From assembly GCF_020080835.1 (NCBI RefSeq), contig NC_058163.1, forward strand, positions 9,645,318 to 9,709,317: DNA of 64,000 nt. Direction: 5' to 3'. The stretch's first letter is position 1; every line of letters starts with the position of its first letter. Below, in pieces: positions 46,638 through 58,030 of the stretch. This DNA is from Cotesia glomerata. Its lineage: Eukaryota; Arthropoda; Insecta; Hymenoptera; Braconidae. Position numbers and translations under genes: made by a program. The notes below the pieces were generated by a model. It ran no database searches, was not told where the DNA came from, and was given only the letters and a program-made list of their open reading frames with translations.

Positions 46638-46835
46638 CCCCGGGAAAAAATGATCAGACCTGATCAGGCATGAGTCTTCAGGCCTGATCAGACATGAAAA
46701 ATGACCATGCCTGACCATGCCTGATCAGGCCTGGACAGGCATGGTCAGGTCTGGGCAGGCATGGTCATTTTTCATGCATGATCAGATCTGAAAGCCCATG
46801 CCTGTTCATGCATGATCAGGTCTGAAGGCTCATGT
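46638..46835. mobile_element. One-ended fragment of the CCCGGG/CCTGATCAGG element
   Basis: CCCGGGAAAAAATGATCAGA is followed by about 190 bp of alternating TGATCAGG and CATGCCTG words, as in 35094-35799, but with no second terminus. It lies within the second Helitron copy. Confidence 0.6.
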
Positions 46836-47366
46836 TCAAACGGATTGGATTTAATTATTCTATCTGGATCTAAAACAATAGATGCTTCTTATTTTCACCT
46901 ATATTTAAAGTTGTGAATGTAAAAATTAGTATATTTAAATGAAAATTAATGATTATACAAATTTAAATCAGAATCTTATATAAAATTTTAGTTAACCTTT
47001 GGTTTATTTATTTACGAACTTGAAATTTATTAATAGTTATCTTATTATCCAATTACAAATATATTGATGTCTATCAACTGTTATTAGTATCACTAATCTT
47101 TTATTAAAAAATATTAAATATTATCTGTAACATTTGGTTAACCTTTGGTTCATTGATTTTAGAACTACAAACTTTTCAATATTTATTTAATCACGCATAT
47201 ATTAATGTTTATGAATTATTATTAATATCAATTAATTATTATTAAACGTTATTCACTATCAACTAATCCGGTTAACCTTTGGTTCATTTTTCTAAATTAA
47301 CTTAAGAACTCACGTAAATATATAAAATTAAATAAACGTAATAAATATTGTTAATGTTTATCATCA

Positions 47367-47500
47367 TTATTGTTGTGTCGGATTTTTTTTATTGTGATCA
47401 CGTTTGTACTCGGTTAATTTTTGACTCATTTCCTTGAATATAGTACCACGGTTTTGACTTGGCCAGTTTTTTTCAGTAGCTATACGCATTGAAAAGTCTG

Positions 47501-47531
<31 letters not shown>

Positions 47532-47802
47532 CAACTATAAAGATGTAATTAATGAAATTAATAAATAAAAAAGAACACTCACCAACAATTGCATCCTTCG
47601 CACGCTGATCTAATGGCTTAACTATTAATTTTTTACTTGTACCTCGTGGGGCCTGCCCTGTTAAAGTACAACCCATCAAGGCTTCGTACTTAAACACACC
47701 TTCTAGCAACCTTCTTGCCAAGTGCGTTGCCTTGTGCGAAGCTCCCAACGCTGAACTATAGATTACTTCTCTGCAGTAAACATCATTTCCAAGATGTTTC
47801 AT
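47367..47802 (-). pseudogene. Two exons of a BEN-domain gene carried in the Helitron
   Basis: Exon A (47802-47583) begins after an acceptor CTTATAG and encodes KHLGNDVYCREVIYSSAL, LARRLLEGVFKYEALMGCTL and LIVKPLDQRAKDAI, which fit the BEN domain. Donor G|GTGAGT and acceptor TTTCAG bound an 85-bp intron (47498-47582). Exon B (47497-47367) continues in frame (DFSMRIATEKNWPS) to a stop after NKKNPTQQ. The 116 codons are undamaged and both splice sites are good. BEN domains bind DNA in chromatin factors. The upstream gene parts are absent, so this is most likely a gene fragment captured by the Helitron, although expression as a chimera is possible. Confidence 0.65.
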
Positions 47803-48525
47803 CTATAAGATGAAATTATTTTTAAATTAATGGTTATTATTTATCATAAGTAAGCTTATTTTTTAATATTCATTTTAATAGATCATTGATTATGAATTTA
47901 GAAGATATAAGTTAAGTTTTATAAATAAAATGACAACGAATTAAGTATAAAAAAGGATCCTATCGACTCCAAATTTAGTAAGAATCTTTTGTAAGAGATC
48001 TAGAAATAATCTATGAACGAACTTTACGATATTACACCCCACAGAGGGTTGCGGGGGTGGGTATTAACAATGAAAATTTTTAATTTTCAAGCTATAGCTC
48101 CTACAGATTCCAAATTTTAGAGGAAATTTCTGTACGTGATGTAAAAATAATTTATGAACGAATTGTTCTTATTACGGGATTGCGGGAATGTAACAGATCA
48201 AAATGAAAACATTTTCTAAACACTTGAGATGTGGAAAAGAAATTTGGCTATTCATTTTAAGAGATTTCGTAAAATCAAAAATTAAAATCGTAAATCCAAA
48301 AATGATTATTCATTTTTGGAGAAAGCCACGGGAATGTTATAGTGATTGCACATTGAAAGTTACAATGGATATTCGCTAGAATTATGACATGGATAAACGG
48401 TACAGGCCAATCCAATAGAATTTTGAATCTGTGCAAGTCAGAACAATACTCCAATTGAATTTCAAGTCTAGATCTCAAAATACAATTCTATAAAGTGCCC
48501 AGCGGAGCGGGCGGATAACAGCTAG

Positions 48526-50795
48526 TCCACTATAATCAAGTGTTCTACGTTTACGAGGTGATAATGGATAAGGACTGTCAGAGCTCTCAGAAGTTGTAAG
48601 AACCTTTAGATCTTTTAGATAAGAGCCTTTAGAAATCTTAGAAGGTCCTGGTCGATCTCCATCATCATCTTTTTGAGCGACATTAGTCATCTCATTACTG
48701 CTTTCTTGAGTATCAATATTATCACTATCACTGTAATTAAAGGGAACAGAAATTTTATCAGATCTAGAGCGTAATTTACGTTTTACGAGGTGATAATACT
48801 TGATAAGGACCTTCAGAGCTCTCAGAATTTTCTAGTTGATCACTATCATCAACACGTTCTTTTTTTGTAACCTTTTCATCCGAATGCTCTTGACTGAAAC
48901 TATCATCTTCAGTATTAGAAGTTTTTGGAGTCCCTGGAATTACTAAAGACTCGGGAGTCTCTGGGGGCTCAGAAATTACTGAAGTTTCTGAAGTCTCAGG
49001 AGCCTCTGAGGGTTCAGAAGTTACTGAAGCTTCTGAATAAATCTTAGGAGTCTCTGGGAGCTCAGGAGTTATTGAAGTCTCAGAAGTTCCTGGAACCTCA
49101 AGATTTGGCTATCATTATCCCGTTTTCTTGTAGCAACTGTTTCATCCCAACTTTTTTGACTGGTATCGTCATCTTGAGCGACATTAATCGTCTCTCTATT
49201 GCTCAGTTGAAAATCAATAAAATCACTATCATTCTGAATGGAGAAACCAGAAACGTTGTAATTAGAGCTAGTAGAGGGTCCAATACATGAAGTCGGAGCG
49301 TGCTCAGGAGTTATCGGATTACTAATATCATAGTCGTCAGATTTTCTAAAAAGATCGCTGACAAAATCTCTGACTCGATCTCCATTATTATAACGTTTTC
49401 TTGAAGTACCTCTTTCATCCCAACTTCCTTGAACGGAATTATCATCTTCAGTGGTGTGGAGTATATCATTTTTTCTTTCTTGAAAATTAGTATTATTATG
49501 ATCAATGGGATCAGAAGAATCAGAAACTATATCAAGATTTATTGGAGTCTCTGGAGTTACTGGAGATTTGGGAGTCTCTAGGGGCTCAGGAGTCTTTTTC
49601 CTTCCATTCACAATATCTATTATCAGTTTCTCTGCATGCCTAAGATCTTTGGATAATAAGACATCTCGATTACCACGTTGCATAAGTAGTTTTCCAAGCT
49701 AAAAATAAAATATTTTTATTCGTTATAATTACATTTTAATACAGCTTAGCAGATAGCTGCCAATATTAATAATTTTTAAATTAATATATACCGTAATTTC
49801 TTCATTAAGTTGATTAGCAACATATTCAGTAAGTTTTTCGATAACTCCATCCGTTGTCCTTTTGATTCCGGTATTCCCCTGATAGCAACCTTACCTATAA
49901 CTTACTGTCAATCTACGTCCGCAATTTGAAGCAAACTTGACGGAAAGAGTTGGCAAAGCGAGCGATTACCTATTAGTTACCTATAACTTACTCTGCAAAT
50001 AGACGTCAAAACTTGCTGTACAAGTATTTCCGTCAAATTGTAGTAAAGTTGAAAGGAAATTTAACTACAAGTTTGATTGTTAACTTGTATTCAAGTTGCG
50101 GCCGTACATTTCCGTCAATTTGCTTACAACTGTTGTTGAGTGAAGAATTACCGCCAACTTGATGTATAAATTAACCGTAACTGCTGGAAGTCAATACTTA
50201 CTGAGAAAGCGCTGGCTATCAGGGTCCTTATCATAATCTTGATTGATTTTTCAAGTAATTTTCTCTCAACAGAAAGATTAGAACTCCCTGTTGGTAAATC
50301 TTCAGTATCACTGCGATTGGAGGGTCCCGCAACGTTCTCAGGCCTATTAGAACGTAATTCACGATGATTCAAAATTCTAGCACTCTGAGATAGATGTTCA
50401 GGATGAGGTTCTGAAACAATATTTACATGACCGTTAGTCTTTTCTTCTAGAATATCATAAATTGCGCGCTTACCTTCGCTAGAAGTCACTTCTCCTGAGT
50501 TCTGAATTTCTTCTTCATTACTTTTATTATCATTTTGAGAAAGATGAGATTTTTCTTCACGAGATTTAGTATCTTCATTAAATTCAAGAGTAGCTTCTTC
50601 AGTACTACAACCTTCTGGAAATTCACGAGTAGCTTCTTCATTAATACTACCTTCTTGAGATTCACGAGTAGCTTCTTCATCGCTACTACCTTCTAACAAA
50701 TAACGTGAAACCATTTTGTCAATTAAAGCTGTAGAATATTTCTTCTTTAAAAAATTTATGAATAAAAATATATAGAAGGTACTAGCAAATTAATA
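48526..50795. repeat. Segmental duplication block 1, right part
   Basis: Resumes the match to block 2 at 59150 and ends where it meets the inverted PI-PLC fragment (50796/50797 compared with 61120). Internal divergence is much higher than in the left part, with a large region (about 49.0-49.9 kb) rearranged relative to block 2. Confidence 0.65.
49877..50224. mobile_element. 348-bp CCCTGATAGC MITE, copy 2, in the acidic gene
   Basis: Ends CCCTGATAGC and GCTATCAGGG, flanked by TC on both sides (49875-49876, 50225-50226). Removing the element plus one TC joins IKIMIR to NTGIKRTTDG in frame, which confirms the 2-bp duplication. It is the same length as copy 1 at 827-1174, though internal sequences differ. 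Confidence 0.8.
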
Positions 50796-51196
50796 ACACA
50801 AATTCCCAAGAATTGTTACTCAGAAAATTGTCGATTATTTTAAACAAATCCAAAAATGTAATCTGGATCTTGAAACCAATTTGACTTTTGATGAACTTTA
50901 ACGTGCAAAACACGAATTCCATATTTAAGTTGACGGACAATGTCAAAATCTTGCGTACGTAAACGATCCATGTTAGCAATGTAGGATAATGATTTTTGCG
51001 TGCAAATGAGCGCAAGATCATTCAATTTTCTAGAATTCGGTAGTATTGATAAATATTTAATATGTTCCATATAAGTTTTGTGTGTACGGTAGTGTGAGGT
51101 GCATGATGAAAAACACGTTTCTACAAAACTGTATGAGATAGTAAAAGAAAACATAATTATCAATCGAAGTGACATTGTAAATAATTGACATTCCAT
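50782..51196 (-). pseudogene. Inverted PI-PLC-like fragment
   Basis: Inverted copy of the leader, signal peptide and first half of the 33218 gene (MSLRLIIMFSFTISYSFV, then DFDIVRQLKYGIRVLHVKV). It suffers a deletion after SNW and ends abruptly at 50797 in the codons for NSWEFV, where duplication block 1 begins. G-T-H of the family reads C-T-Q here. The matching non-coding upstream region extends to 51450. Confidence 0.7.
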
Positions 51197-51450
51197 TTAT
51201 TGATTAAATAAATGAAAAACTTGAACTGTTTAAATAATTTTTCAATTTCACTATACAGATTAAATAATTTTTTACAACAAAATTTAAGTACGTTATAATT
51301 GCTTCGTTTTCGAAAAATATGTCTCTATATTTTTTTTTATTGTTTTTGATAATATCCGGTGAATTGATAAAAATATAAGAAAATTTAAAGAAATAATTGA
51401 TACTTAACTGTAAAATTCCATATCAATAATTCGATTCATTAATTATGTTA

Positions 51451-51548
51451 TCTATACTTCTATACTAATATTATAAAGAGGAAAGATTTGAGATTTGATT
51501 GTTTGAGATCCTAGATAGCTACGACGTTTCGAGAACTATTCCCGCGAT

Positions 51549-51636
<88 letters not shown>

Positions 51637-52300
51637 CGTATGTAAACCTCATAACTTTTGAACGGCTTGACCGATTTGATCGTGGTTGGTGCCATTCGAA
51701 AGGGCTTGACCAAACTTAGATTTTAAATATACTTTGGAACGTTTCAGACCGGTAGATTTTGGGAAATCGTAAAAAAACTACAAAAAAAAATTTTTTCAAA
51801 TGAGGTTTTTTAAGAATAACTTTTAAACGGCTGTACGGATCAATTCCAAAAACTAATCAGCTCTTATCATAAAAAAACCACGTCGATCGCCGCCAGTCCG
51901 GTCAAAATTGGTTGATTCGTTCTTGAGTTATCGTTGACAAAAAAAAAAAAACGGAAGAAAGTGTTTTTTCGGAATTACTCCGAAATTTTTGGTTCTATCA
52001 ATTTAAACTTGAAGATTCTTCATGAAGCTTGAAAAACTGCGTCGAATGCCACCAATCGCGTGAAAATCGGTTCATTCATTCAAAAGTTATTGCGATTTGA
52101 AAATTCAAAAAATAGTGTTTTATCAAACTTCTATCAAACTTTTTGAGCTCGAAGAGCTTAAAAACGTCATGAGTACAATTTCAAGCGTTTAGGTATTAAA
52201 ATATTTCACACTATTATTAATTTAAGTTTATTAAAATTTATTTTCTATTTTTTAGTTTTTTTTAACTATTATATATTCTCTGTATGGTGATTATGTCTTT
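51451..52300. mobile_element. Helitron-like 5' end and body, 3' end not found
   Basis: TCTATACTTCTATACTAATA follows a host A at the point where the inverted PI-PLC flank stops matching 32951, whose sequence there continues A-T. Downstream are ACGGCTTGACCGATTTGATC and similar blocks typical of insect Helitron bodies. No hairpin-CTAG end is seen before other repeats start, so the right limit is approximate. Confidence 0.5.
51550..51634. repeat. (GT)n microsatellite, about 42 units
   Basis: Uninterrupted GT dinucleotide run of about 85 bases within the Helitron-like body. The minus-strand Thr-His open frame across it is an artefact. Confidence 0.95.
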
Positions 52301-53060
52301 GTCACTTTCTAGAAACATCTGCTCTTGATTTCAAAGAATCTGGTCCCTAGATTTTATACCTGGCAACGTGCAAAAAGAAAAGTGCAAAAACAAATCCAGT
52401 AATAACGAAAAAATATAAAAATTGTATATTTATCGATGTAAAAATGTTATAATTCGATAAAATAAATAAATTTGAAATTATATCTTGATTATTTTTAGCT
52501 TTTAGAAAAATTGGATTAATAAATCGAAAAAAATTTTCTTTTATTTTACATTTATTCATAATTCCTAAGATTATAAAGTTACAGCCTCAGCTAGGAGCTC
52601 AATTTGTTTATTAACTATAGCAGAATGAAAAAGATATGAGTAACTTTTATCGTATCTGTTATAGTTAATGAGATATTTCGATTTTAAAAGTAAAAAAAAA
52701 TTTTTCTTCTTTAATTTTTATAAAGAATTGCAAAAAAATTATACAGAGTGTCCCAGAAGTAACGGACGCCATTGTAGCATCTGATAAACAAAATAATCCT
52801 GAGACGAAAAGTCCTTAGCCATTTTTTAATCAGACGCATAGATAATTAATTATTAATTAAAATAACGTCTTTTTATGCGTTATTATATAACAATGATTAA
52901 AAAAAAAATGATTCCTTAAGGATTCATTAATTTTCATAACAAGTGGTAAAAAAAATTGTTAATTCACAAATGCGTTTTAAGCAATAAAGAAAATTTTTTT
53001 AAGAAACTGTTTTTTTTTTTTTTTTTTTAAGCAATAATTTTCATCAAAGATTATACCCAT
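52301..53060. other. Gene-free AT-rich stretch
   Basis: A/T-rich DNA. A GAGTGTCCCAGAAGTAACGG segment near 52746 resembles the tip of a known style of insect repeat, but no second end was identified. Confidence 0.4.
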
Positions 53061-53812
53061 ATAGCAATCTTTTTCAAGGCTTGAGCAAGTCTGGTCTCAA
53101 TTACGATAGTTGTTAGTGTCTTTTTCCACCTATGGGTCTTCCTCCAGATACTTGTATATAGCAAATTCAATTGACAAGTCTTGAACAAGCCTTGTACAAG
53201 AACTTTGGGCCAGATTATAGCTCAAGAATTGTGTAAGAAAATTAAGAAAATCTGAAGATGCTTATCGATAAATTAATTTTATCAATTCTTGAGAAAGACT
53301 GACAGCAGAAACATGCTGAATATACTTGTGCAAGACTTGTTCAAGATCAAATGTTTTCGAATGACCGTTCGCATCATTCTATCCCTCCTATATTTACTAT
53401 AGGATCAGTGGATCTTTTTCAGCTTAACCTTTTAGAGTACAGACCTACTGTTTTATCGATCAAGACAAAATTATTTTGAAATGAGCCTTTGCTGTTAGTT
53501 TTTAGTTCGCAAATGCTTTAGAAATGAAAAAATTACTGATAATGACGGATCTTGAGCAAGTCATGGTTAATTGTCTGTTGTGAGTTTCTGATTCAAAAAA
53601 TGCGTCAGAAAGTTTTTCAATGTACCTTGCATTAGACTTGTCACATATTTCTTGCACAAGATGTCTTGAGCTAGTTATATATAAATCTTGAACCAGTTCT
53701 TTTTACATGAACTTGAGCAAGACCCATATGTAGAAAAAGACATTAACAACTATAGCGTTTTTACTCAAGACACTGGCAGGTAAATCTTGCTCAAGTACAT
53801 GTTACCTGGGAT
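53061..53812. repeat. Inverted-repeat element rich in CTTGAGCAAG words
   Basis: TAGTTGTTAGTGTCTTTTTC near 53108 returns inverted near 53735, next to ATGGGTCTT/AAGACCCAT. CTTGAGCAAG, TCTTGAACAAG and ACTTGTGCAAG recur throughout. It looks like a degenerate TIR element of about 0.75 kb inserted just before the 53827 exon. Confidence 0.45.
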
Positions 53813-53826
53813 TAGCATTTCCACAG

Positions 53827-54068
53827 GTAAACAAAATACTGCCCCTGCAGAAAAGTTTGCTAAGCACAAATCAGATGAACATTCTGCTCTCATTTGTGAT
53901 CTTCTAGGAAGTAGTAACAAGAATTCTCATGAAGAAATGAAACAAGAAGATGATGATGTTAAACCAAGTTCTGTTGGAGATAAAGTTGTTACTTTTAAAG
54001 AGAAAAATGGTAGTGTAGAAGAAGGATTAAACAACGACGACAAAAACCAAAAGGAAGAATGTAGATGA
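53827..54068 (+). CDS. Orphan C-terminal exon, product unknown
   Basis: An acceptor ATTTCCACAG precedes about 80 codons in one frame with gene-like codon use: GKQNTAPAEKFAKHKSDEHS, ALICDLLGSSN, then an acidic/Lys tail ending NQKEECR and TGA. The upstream exons are not visible; the preceding 750 bp is a repeat. Block 2 starts 7 bases after the stop, so the duplication landed at the end of this gene. The family is not recognised. It could be a live gene's last exon with earlier exons outside the window or lost. Confidence 0.35.
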
Positions 54069-54074
54069 AAATCC

Positions 54075-54121
54075 TCCAACTTTTTATGGTAATAAGATCT
54101 GCTTCGTCGTCGTGATTTCAT
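54075..54121 (-). pseudogene. 5' stub of the basic 144-aa gene in block 2
   Basis: Only the start codon and about 16 codons (MKSRRRSRSYYHKKLED) remain before the duplication boundary. One residue differs from the 38650-39084 gene (Lys for Thr at position 2). Confidence 0.7.
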
Positions 54122-55495
54122 TACTTCACAAACTTTTTATCAATAAACTGAACCCAAAATATTCACTTGCAAGTTATTATTATTTTAGTCAAAATTTATC
54201 AAATAAAATTCAATGGGGTTTGTTTTAGGTCTCGTCCAAGCGATCTTGCTCTGAGAAGATATTTGTCGGCTATGACTTATGGTATGTAATTATGCTATAG
54301 ATACAACATTATTATTTTATTTACTAGTACACATATTTCAGTATAAATATTGAATGTACTGAAATAAAATTTTACATTGAATTTATTTCCATTCAAGTAA
54401 AGTATAAATTCCTGGAAATATTTTTGACTATAAGTATTCGGATTATAAGTTTTAAGTTTTCTATAGAAATATTCAAAATCTTACTCAAAATTTTATGATT
54501 AGAAAAATTTCTTTTATTAATTATTTCTTCTCTTATTATATAATAATTTTTAACAATTTTTATTCCTAACTAATTTGACAAAAAAAGTTTTCAAATTACT
54601 GGTAGATAATTCAATTTAGATCTAATTTTTACATAAAAAGTCAATTTATCGTCTTTTACATCTTAATAATTGTACATAAAATTATCACAACACTGTTATT
54701 ATTTTTATTTCTTCTTATAATTACCAATACCACTAAAGATAAAAAAATGAATATAAAAATGTTCGCATCTATACAATTTAATCCAAATAAATATTCCTAA
54801 TTACAACAATACAATTAAAAATCATAATTTACAGTATTAAAATTCATTAATTCAGAAAACCGTTCATTATCAATATAAAAAAATTAACCCAGTTAATCAG
54901 TTATAAAAACATTCTATTCACGCAGGCGTTACCTATCGTACTCAACTAATATGAATTTTATAGTATTATGTAAGATTCCAATTATTAAAATTTTTTCAAC
55001 AGTAGCTATAATACGTTTAATAAAGAAGTAGTAATAATGTTGAGTGACTTTTAAGAGATAAGTTTTTGTGTTAAAATTTTAAATATACTGAGCCAAATTA
55101 TAATTGAGCAAATTAATAGACTTATATAATATTATTATTATTAGCGTTAAATAAATGAATACATTATAATTATATTTTACGATTACAGTCAATTATTTTA
55201 TCTTCAAAATCCCGGAATGCAAGATAAACAAAAATATACCTGATCAGCTTAATAACATCGTCTAATTGAAAAATCATGTCCAAACAATGTATACGTAGAA
55301 CTGATCCGCATCTTCTAGCTGCCTCAAATCAATAAAATATGAATAAATAATTTGTATCCCCAGAATTTAAACTGCATACTGGCTAGTATATTGTTTAAAA
55401 TTTCCTGCAATTAACAATTAAATATTAATAAAAACAACTAAACTTGATGATTATGAATTCTTACCTTGATAAATATTCTAATTTGCAGTAATATG
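54122..55495. other. Gene-free AT-rich spacer in block 2
   Basis: Counterpart of 39085-40505, conserved nearly base for base, without supported coding sequence. Confidence 0.45.
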
Positions 55496-56213
55496 TTAAG
55501 AAGAAGAAGATGAAGGGCCTGGTGAATTGTATCTAAATTGACCATTAATTTGAGGAACAATATCAGGAGTTACCGGTCGACTTTCAACCCCTAAAATTTC
55601 GCTATAACCTTCTCTATTATAATCCAGAGTCCAAATTTTTCTCAATTATAGAGTCTAAATCCGTTTGATTATTTTGATTTTCTGAACCAGATTCGATATT
55701 AAGACGTTTTAACCAGGGTTCAATCAAATCAGACTCATCAAACATTTTATTATCATCAGTAGCTTCTTCATCATCTACAATGTCTTTTTGACCGATCCTG
55801 ATAGTTTTTTGTTCTTCTTGGCTATAAGTATCTTCGGGTGAACCATCACCATCATCATCAGTTGCTTCTTCATCACTTCTTTTATCACTTTGAGAATTAT
55901 CAGTATTTTCGTCACGAAATGCATTATTTTGATATTGATAAGCAGCTTCATCATCACCACCGTCTGGTGAGTCACGAGTAGCTTCTATACCTTCTGGAGA
56001 ATCACGAGTATCATCTTCACCTTCTGGGGGATCACGAGTATCTTCTTCTCCTTCTGGAGGATCACGAGTATAATCTTCACCATCTGGAGGATCGCGAGTA
56101 TCTTCTGCACCTTCTGGAGATTCACGACTAGCTTCTTCATTATTACTACCTTCTGGTGATTCACGAGTAGCTTCCTCGTCACTACCACTTTTTAACCAAA
56201 AAAGCGTTATCAT
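55496..56213 (-). pseudogene. Acidic repeat protein, short form, block 2 copy (frame-broken)
   Basis: Starts MITLFWLKSGSDEEATRES at 56213. The first codons differ from MISRYLLED although the alignment has no gap. The 10-11-residue acidic repeats number one more than in block 1 (extra DTRDPPEGED unit). Around 55622-55630 a small deletion relative to block 1 (CCAGAGTCC against CCAGTGAGTTC) shifts the frame, so translation ends early at about residue 198. The ancestral C-terminus, ending PGPSSSSS at 55496, is still readable in the other frame. The 198-aa form could be made but lacks the tail. Confidence 0.6.
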
Positions 56214-57386
56214 TTTGTCAATTAAAACTGTAGTATATTTCTTCTTTAAAAAATTTATAAATATGTGGAAGACACTAGCAATTAATTAGCTCGTGGCAAG
56301 ACCTTGCAATTTCGATTTGTACTTATAGATCCAATGTTTGACTGTCAACTAGTCAATGATTTCGTATGACTTATCATCAAAATATGAGAATTGTACTTGT
56401 AATTTATGACTATTCTAACTACAATTTCTGTGGATTTGAATCTAAGCTTTCTATAGCTTAAGGACTATAAGTACCTATTTATTTTATTATTTATTTTATC
56501 ATACTAAAATCAGCAAATATCTGACAATTTTTTCAAATTTTATAACAAATTAATTGTGATAAAAAAATTTTTTTGGAAATTCGCATTTATTTTTTTTTTT
56601 TAATTTATACTCGAGGAATTTTTACTAAATTTTTTTATAATAATTTAACTGTTATAAAAATCTAAAAAAAATAAATTTTTTTCACTTCTTAGGAATTTGT
56701 TTCAGTCTTTGGTTGATTAAATTTAAAAATTTGAGCATTATAATTCGTTATTCTATTATCTATACATAATAAATTGAACATAACTAGCATATTTAAGTCA
56801 TGATACTTAAATTAACAATCATCTAACAATTGTTTAGATTTTTATAATAAAATTATATAATGAAAAAATTTCACATTCCAGTCTGCTGAATTCAGTATTA
56901 TTTTGATTATTATTAAAAATGTATGCATTATTTAAATTCATTATCATCCATAGATTTTAAAGATTTTTGGTGTTTGAAATAATATTATAACAATATTTGT
57001 TTAAAAAAAAAAAACAAAACAAAAAAATATCATTGTTTTAGTTTTAAAATTTGCGCTCAACTAGTGATTTATGATAGCAGTTGAATCAAGATCAATTTTA
57101 AGAATTACATTACTATTATCATATAAATATAAATATCAACAATTTTAAATTATAAAAATAGGTAGTGCTATGAAATAAAATCCAATGAAAATAAAGATAA
57201 AAGTAAAAATAGTCGACATCTCATAATTTCTTAGGTTTTTCTAATTAAAAACATGATGACAAAAAAATAAAAAATTTCATTTAAAATAAACATTTTGAGT
57301 TGATAGAATTATGTGAATTTTCTGCATGGCATTAAGTTTTCTTTATAAATAAATTATCAGCTAGAAAAAATTGAATAGTTAATGTA

Positions 57387-57604
57387 CAGTACCGACGGAA
57401 AATTTCCGGACAACCTTCTTGTTTACTTTTTAATTTAAATATGATATATAAACAAATTAACTTGATCTATAAAGAAAATGCTATTTAACTTTACAAAGTG
57501 TGTACGATCATGTCATTGACTTTCTTCTTGATTTATTTTATTTTTAATGATCGTTTATCGTTTAATAAATTTTCATCTTGTCCGGAAACTTTCTGTCGGT
57601 AGTG
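57387..57604. mobile_element. 218-bp Tc1/mariner-like MITE with empty site in block 1
   Basis: CAGTACCGACGGAAAATTTC at the left and an inverse ending CTGTCGGTAGTG at the right, flanked by TA (57385-57386, 57605-57606). In block 1 the undisturbed sequence AATGTATATCAATTA is at about 42420, proving insertion after the duplication or loss from block 1. Confidence 0.8.
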
Positions 57605-58030
57605 TATATCAATTACTCCTAAAAAATTTTTTTACAAATATTGCTTTAAAATAATTGAAAATTGAATTTTTTCAGAAGCTTGAAGAAAAAAAAGTAACAT
57701 TAACAGATAATCAACTACAAATAATTTCAAGGTTTTAGGAAGATATTCGTTATTCTACTTGAGTAAGTAATAGTAAAGGATATTTTACATTACAAATTAA
57801 AGCTTAACTATCCTTGAATAAATCTTGAATATAATTTTCGAGAACTCGTTTACACTCAGGTAAAATAAAAATTTCTGAAAATGTGTTAGGCTAATCCTAA
57901 TCCTTATAAGTATCTACAGTCTAAATTTTAAGTTTTCTTTAAAATTATTCGAAATCATATTCAAATTTTTATTCAATAAATAAAAATTCTTTTATTAATT
58001 ATTTCGTCCATTGTTACATGATTATTTTTA

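Larger units (their letters stand above)
43869..48525. mobile_element. Helitron complex (two head-to-tail copies) with exact empty site in block 2
   Basis: Starts TCTATATATA after host A (43868) and ends with a GC hairpin (GCCCAGCGGAGCGGGC), ten bases, then CTAG (48522-48525) before host T. TC start, hairpin, CTRR end and insertion between A and T without duplication are Helitron hallmarks. The uninterrupted host sequence is at 59149/59150. An internal junction at 46478/46479 has the same hairpin end followed directly by TCTATATATATATG, so two copies lie head to tail: the first with the 140-bp array, the second with BEN exons. No Rep/helicase is present, so it is non-autonomous. Confidence 0.82.
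43668..50714 (-). pseudogene. Long acidic repeat protein, block 1 copy, interrupted
   Basis: The copy starts MVSRYLLEGSSDEEATRES at 50714 and reads to about 50227. There a 348-bp CCCTGATAGCC element interrupts it, and it resumes at 49875 (GIKRTTDGVIEKLTEYV). An intron at 49699-49791 (donor ACG|GTATAT, acceptor TTTTTAG) joins to LGKLLMQRGNRDVLL. Near 49112 a deletion shifts the frame, but the downstream frame still reads LEVPGTSETSITPELPETP. At 48526 the Helitron complex interrupts it, and the last part lies at 43868-43668 (TPGKVPGPSDPSDRDNINF). The mid region (about 49.0-49.9 kb) includes sequence absent from the 695-aa paralogue, so the two copies also differ in structure. Not expected to be functional. 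Confidence 0.7.

Noticed and set aside
47473..47802. 109-aa ORF as the real extent of the BEN protein
   Set aside because: Its C-terminus is intron translation ending in a poly-Phe run; the spliced join at 47583/47497 gives a better product.
51519..51713. Thr-His repeat ORF
   Set aside because: Translation of the (GT)n microsatellite.
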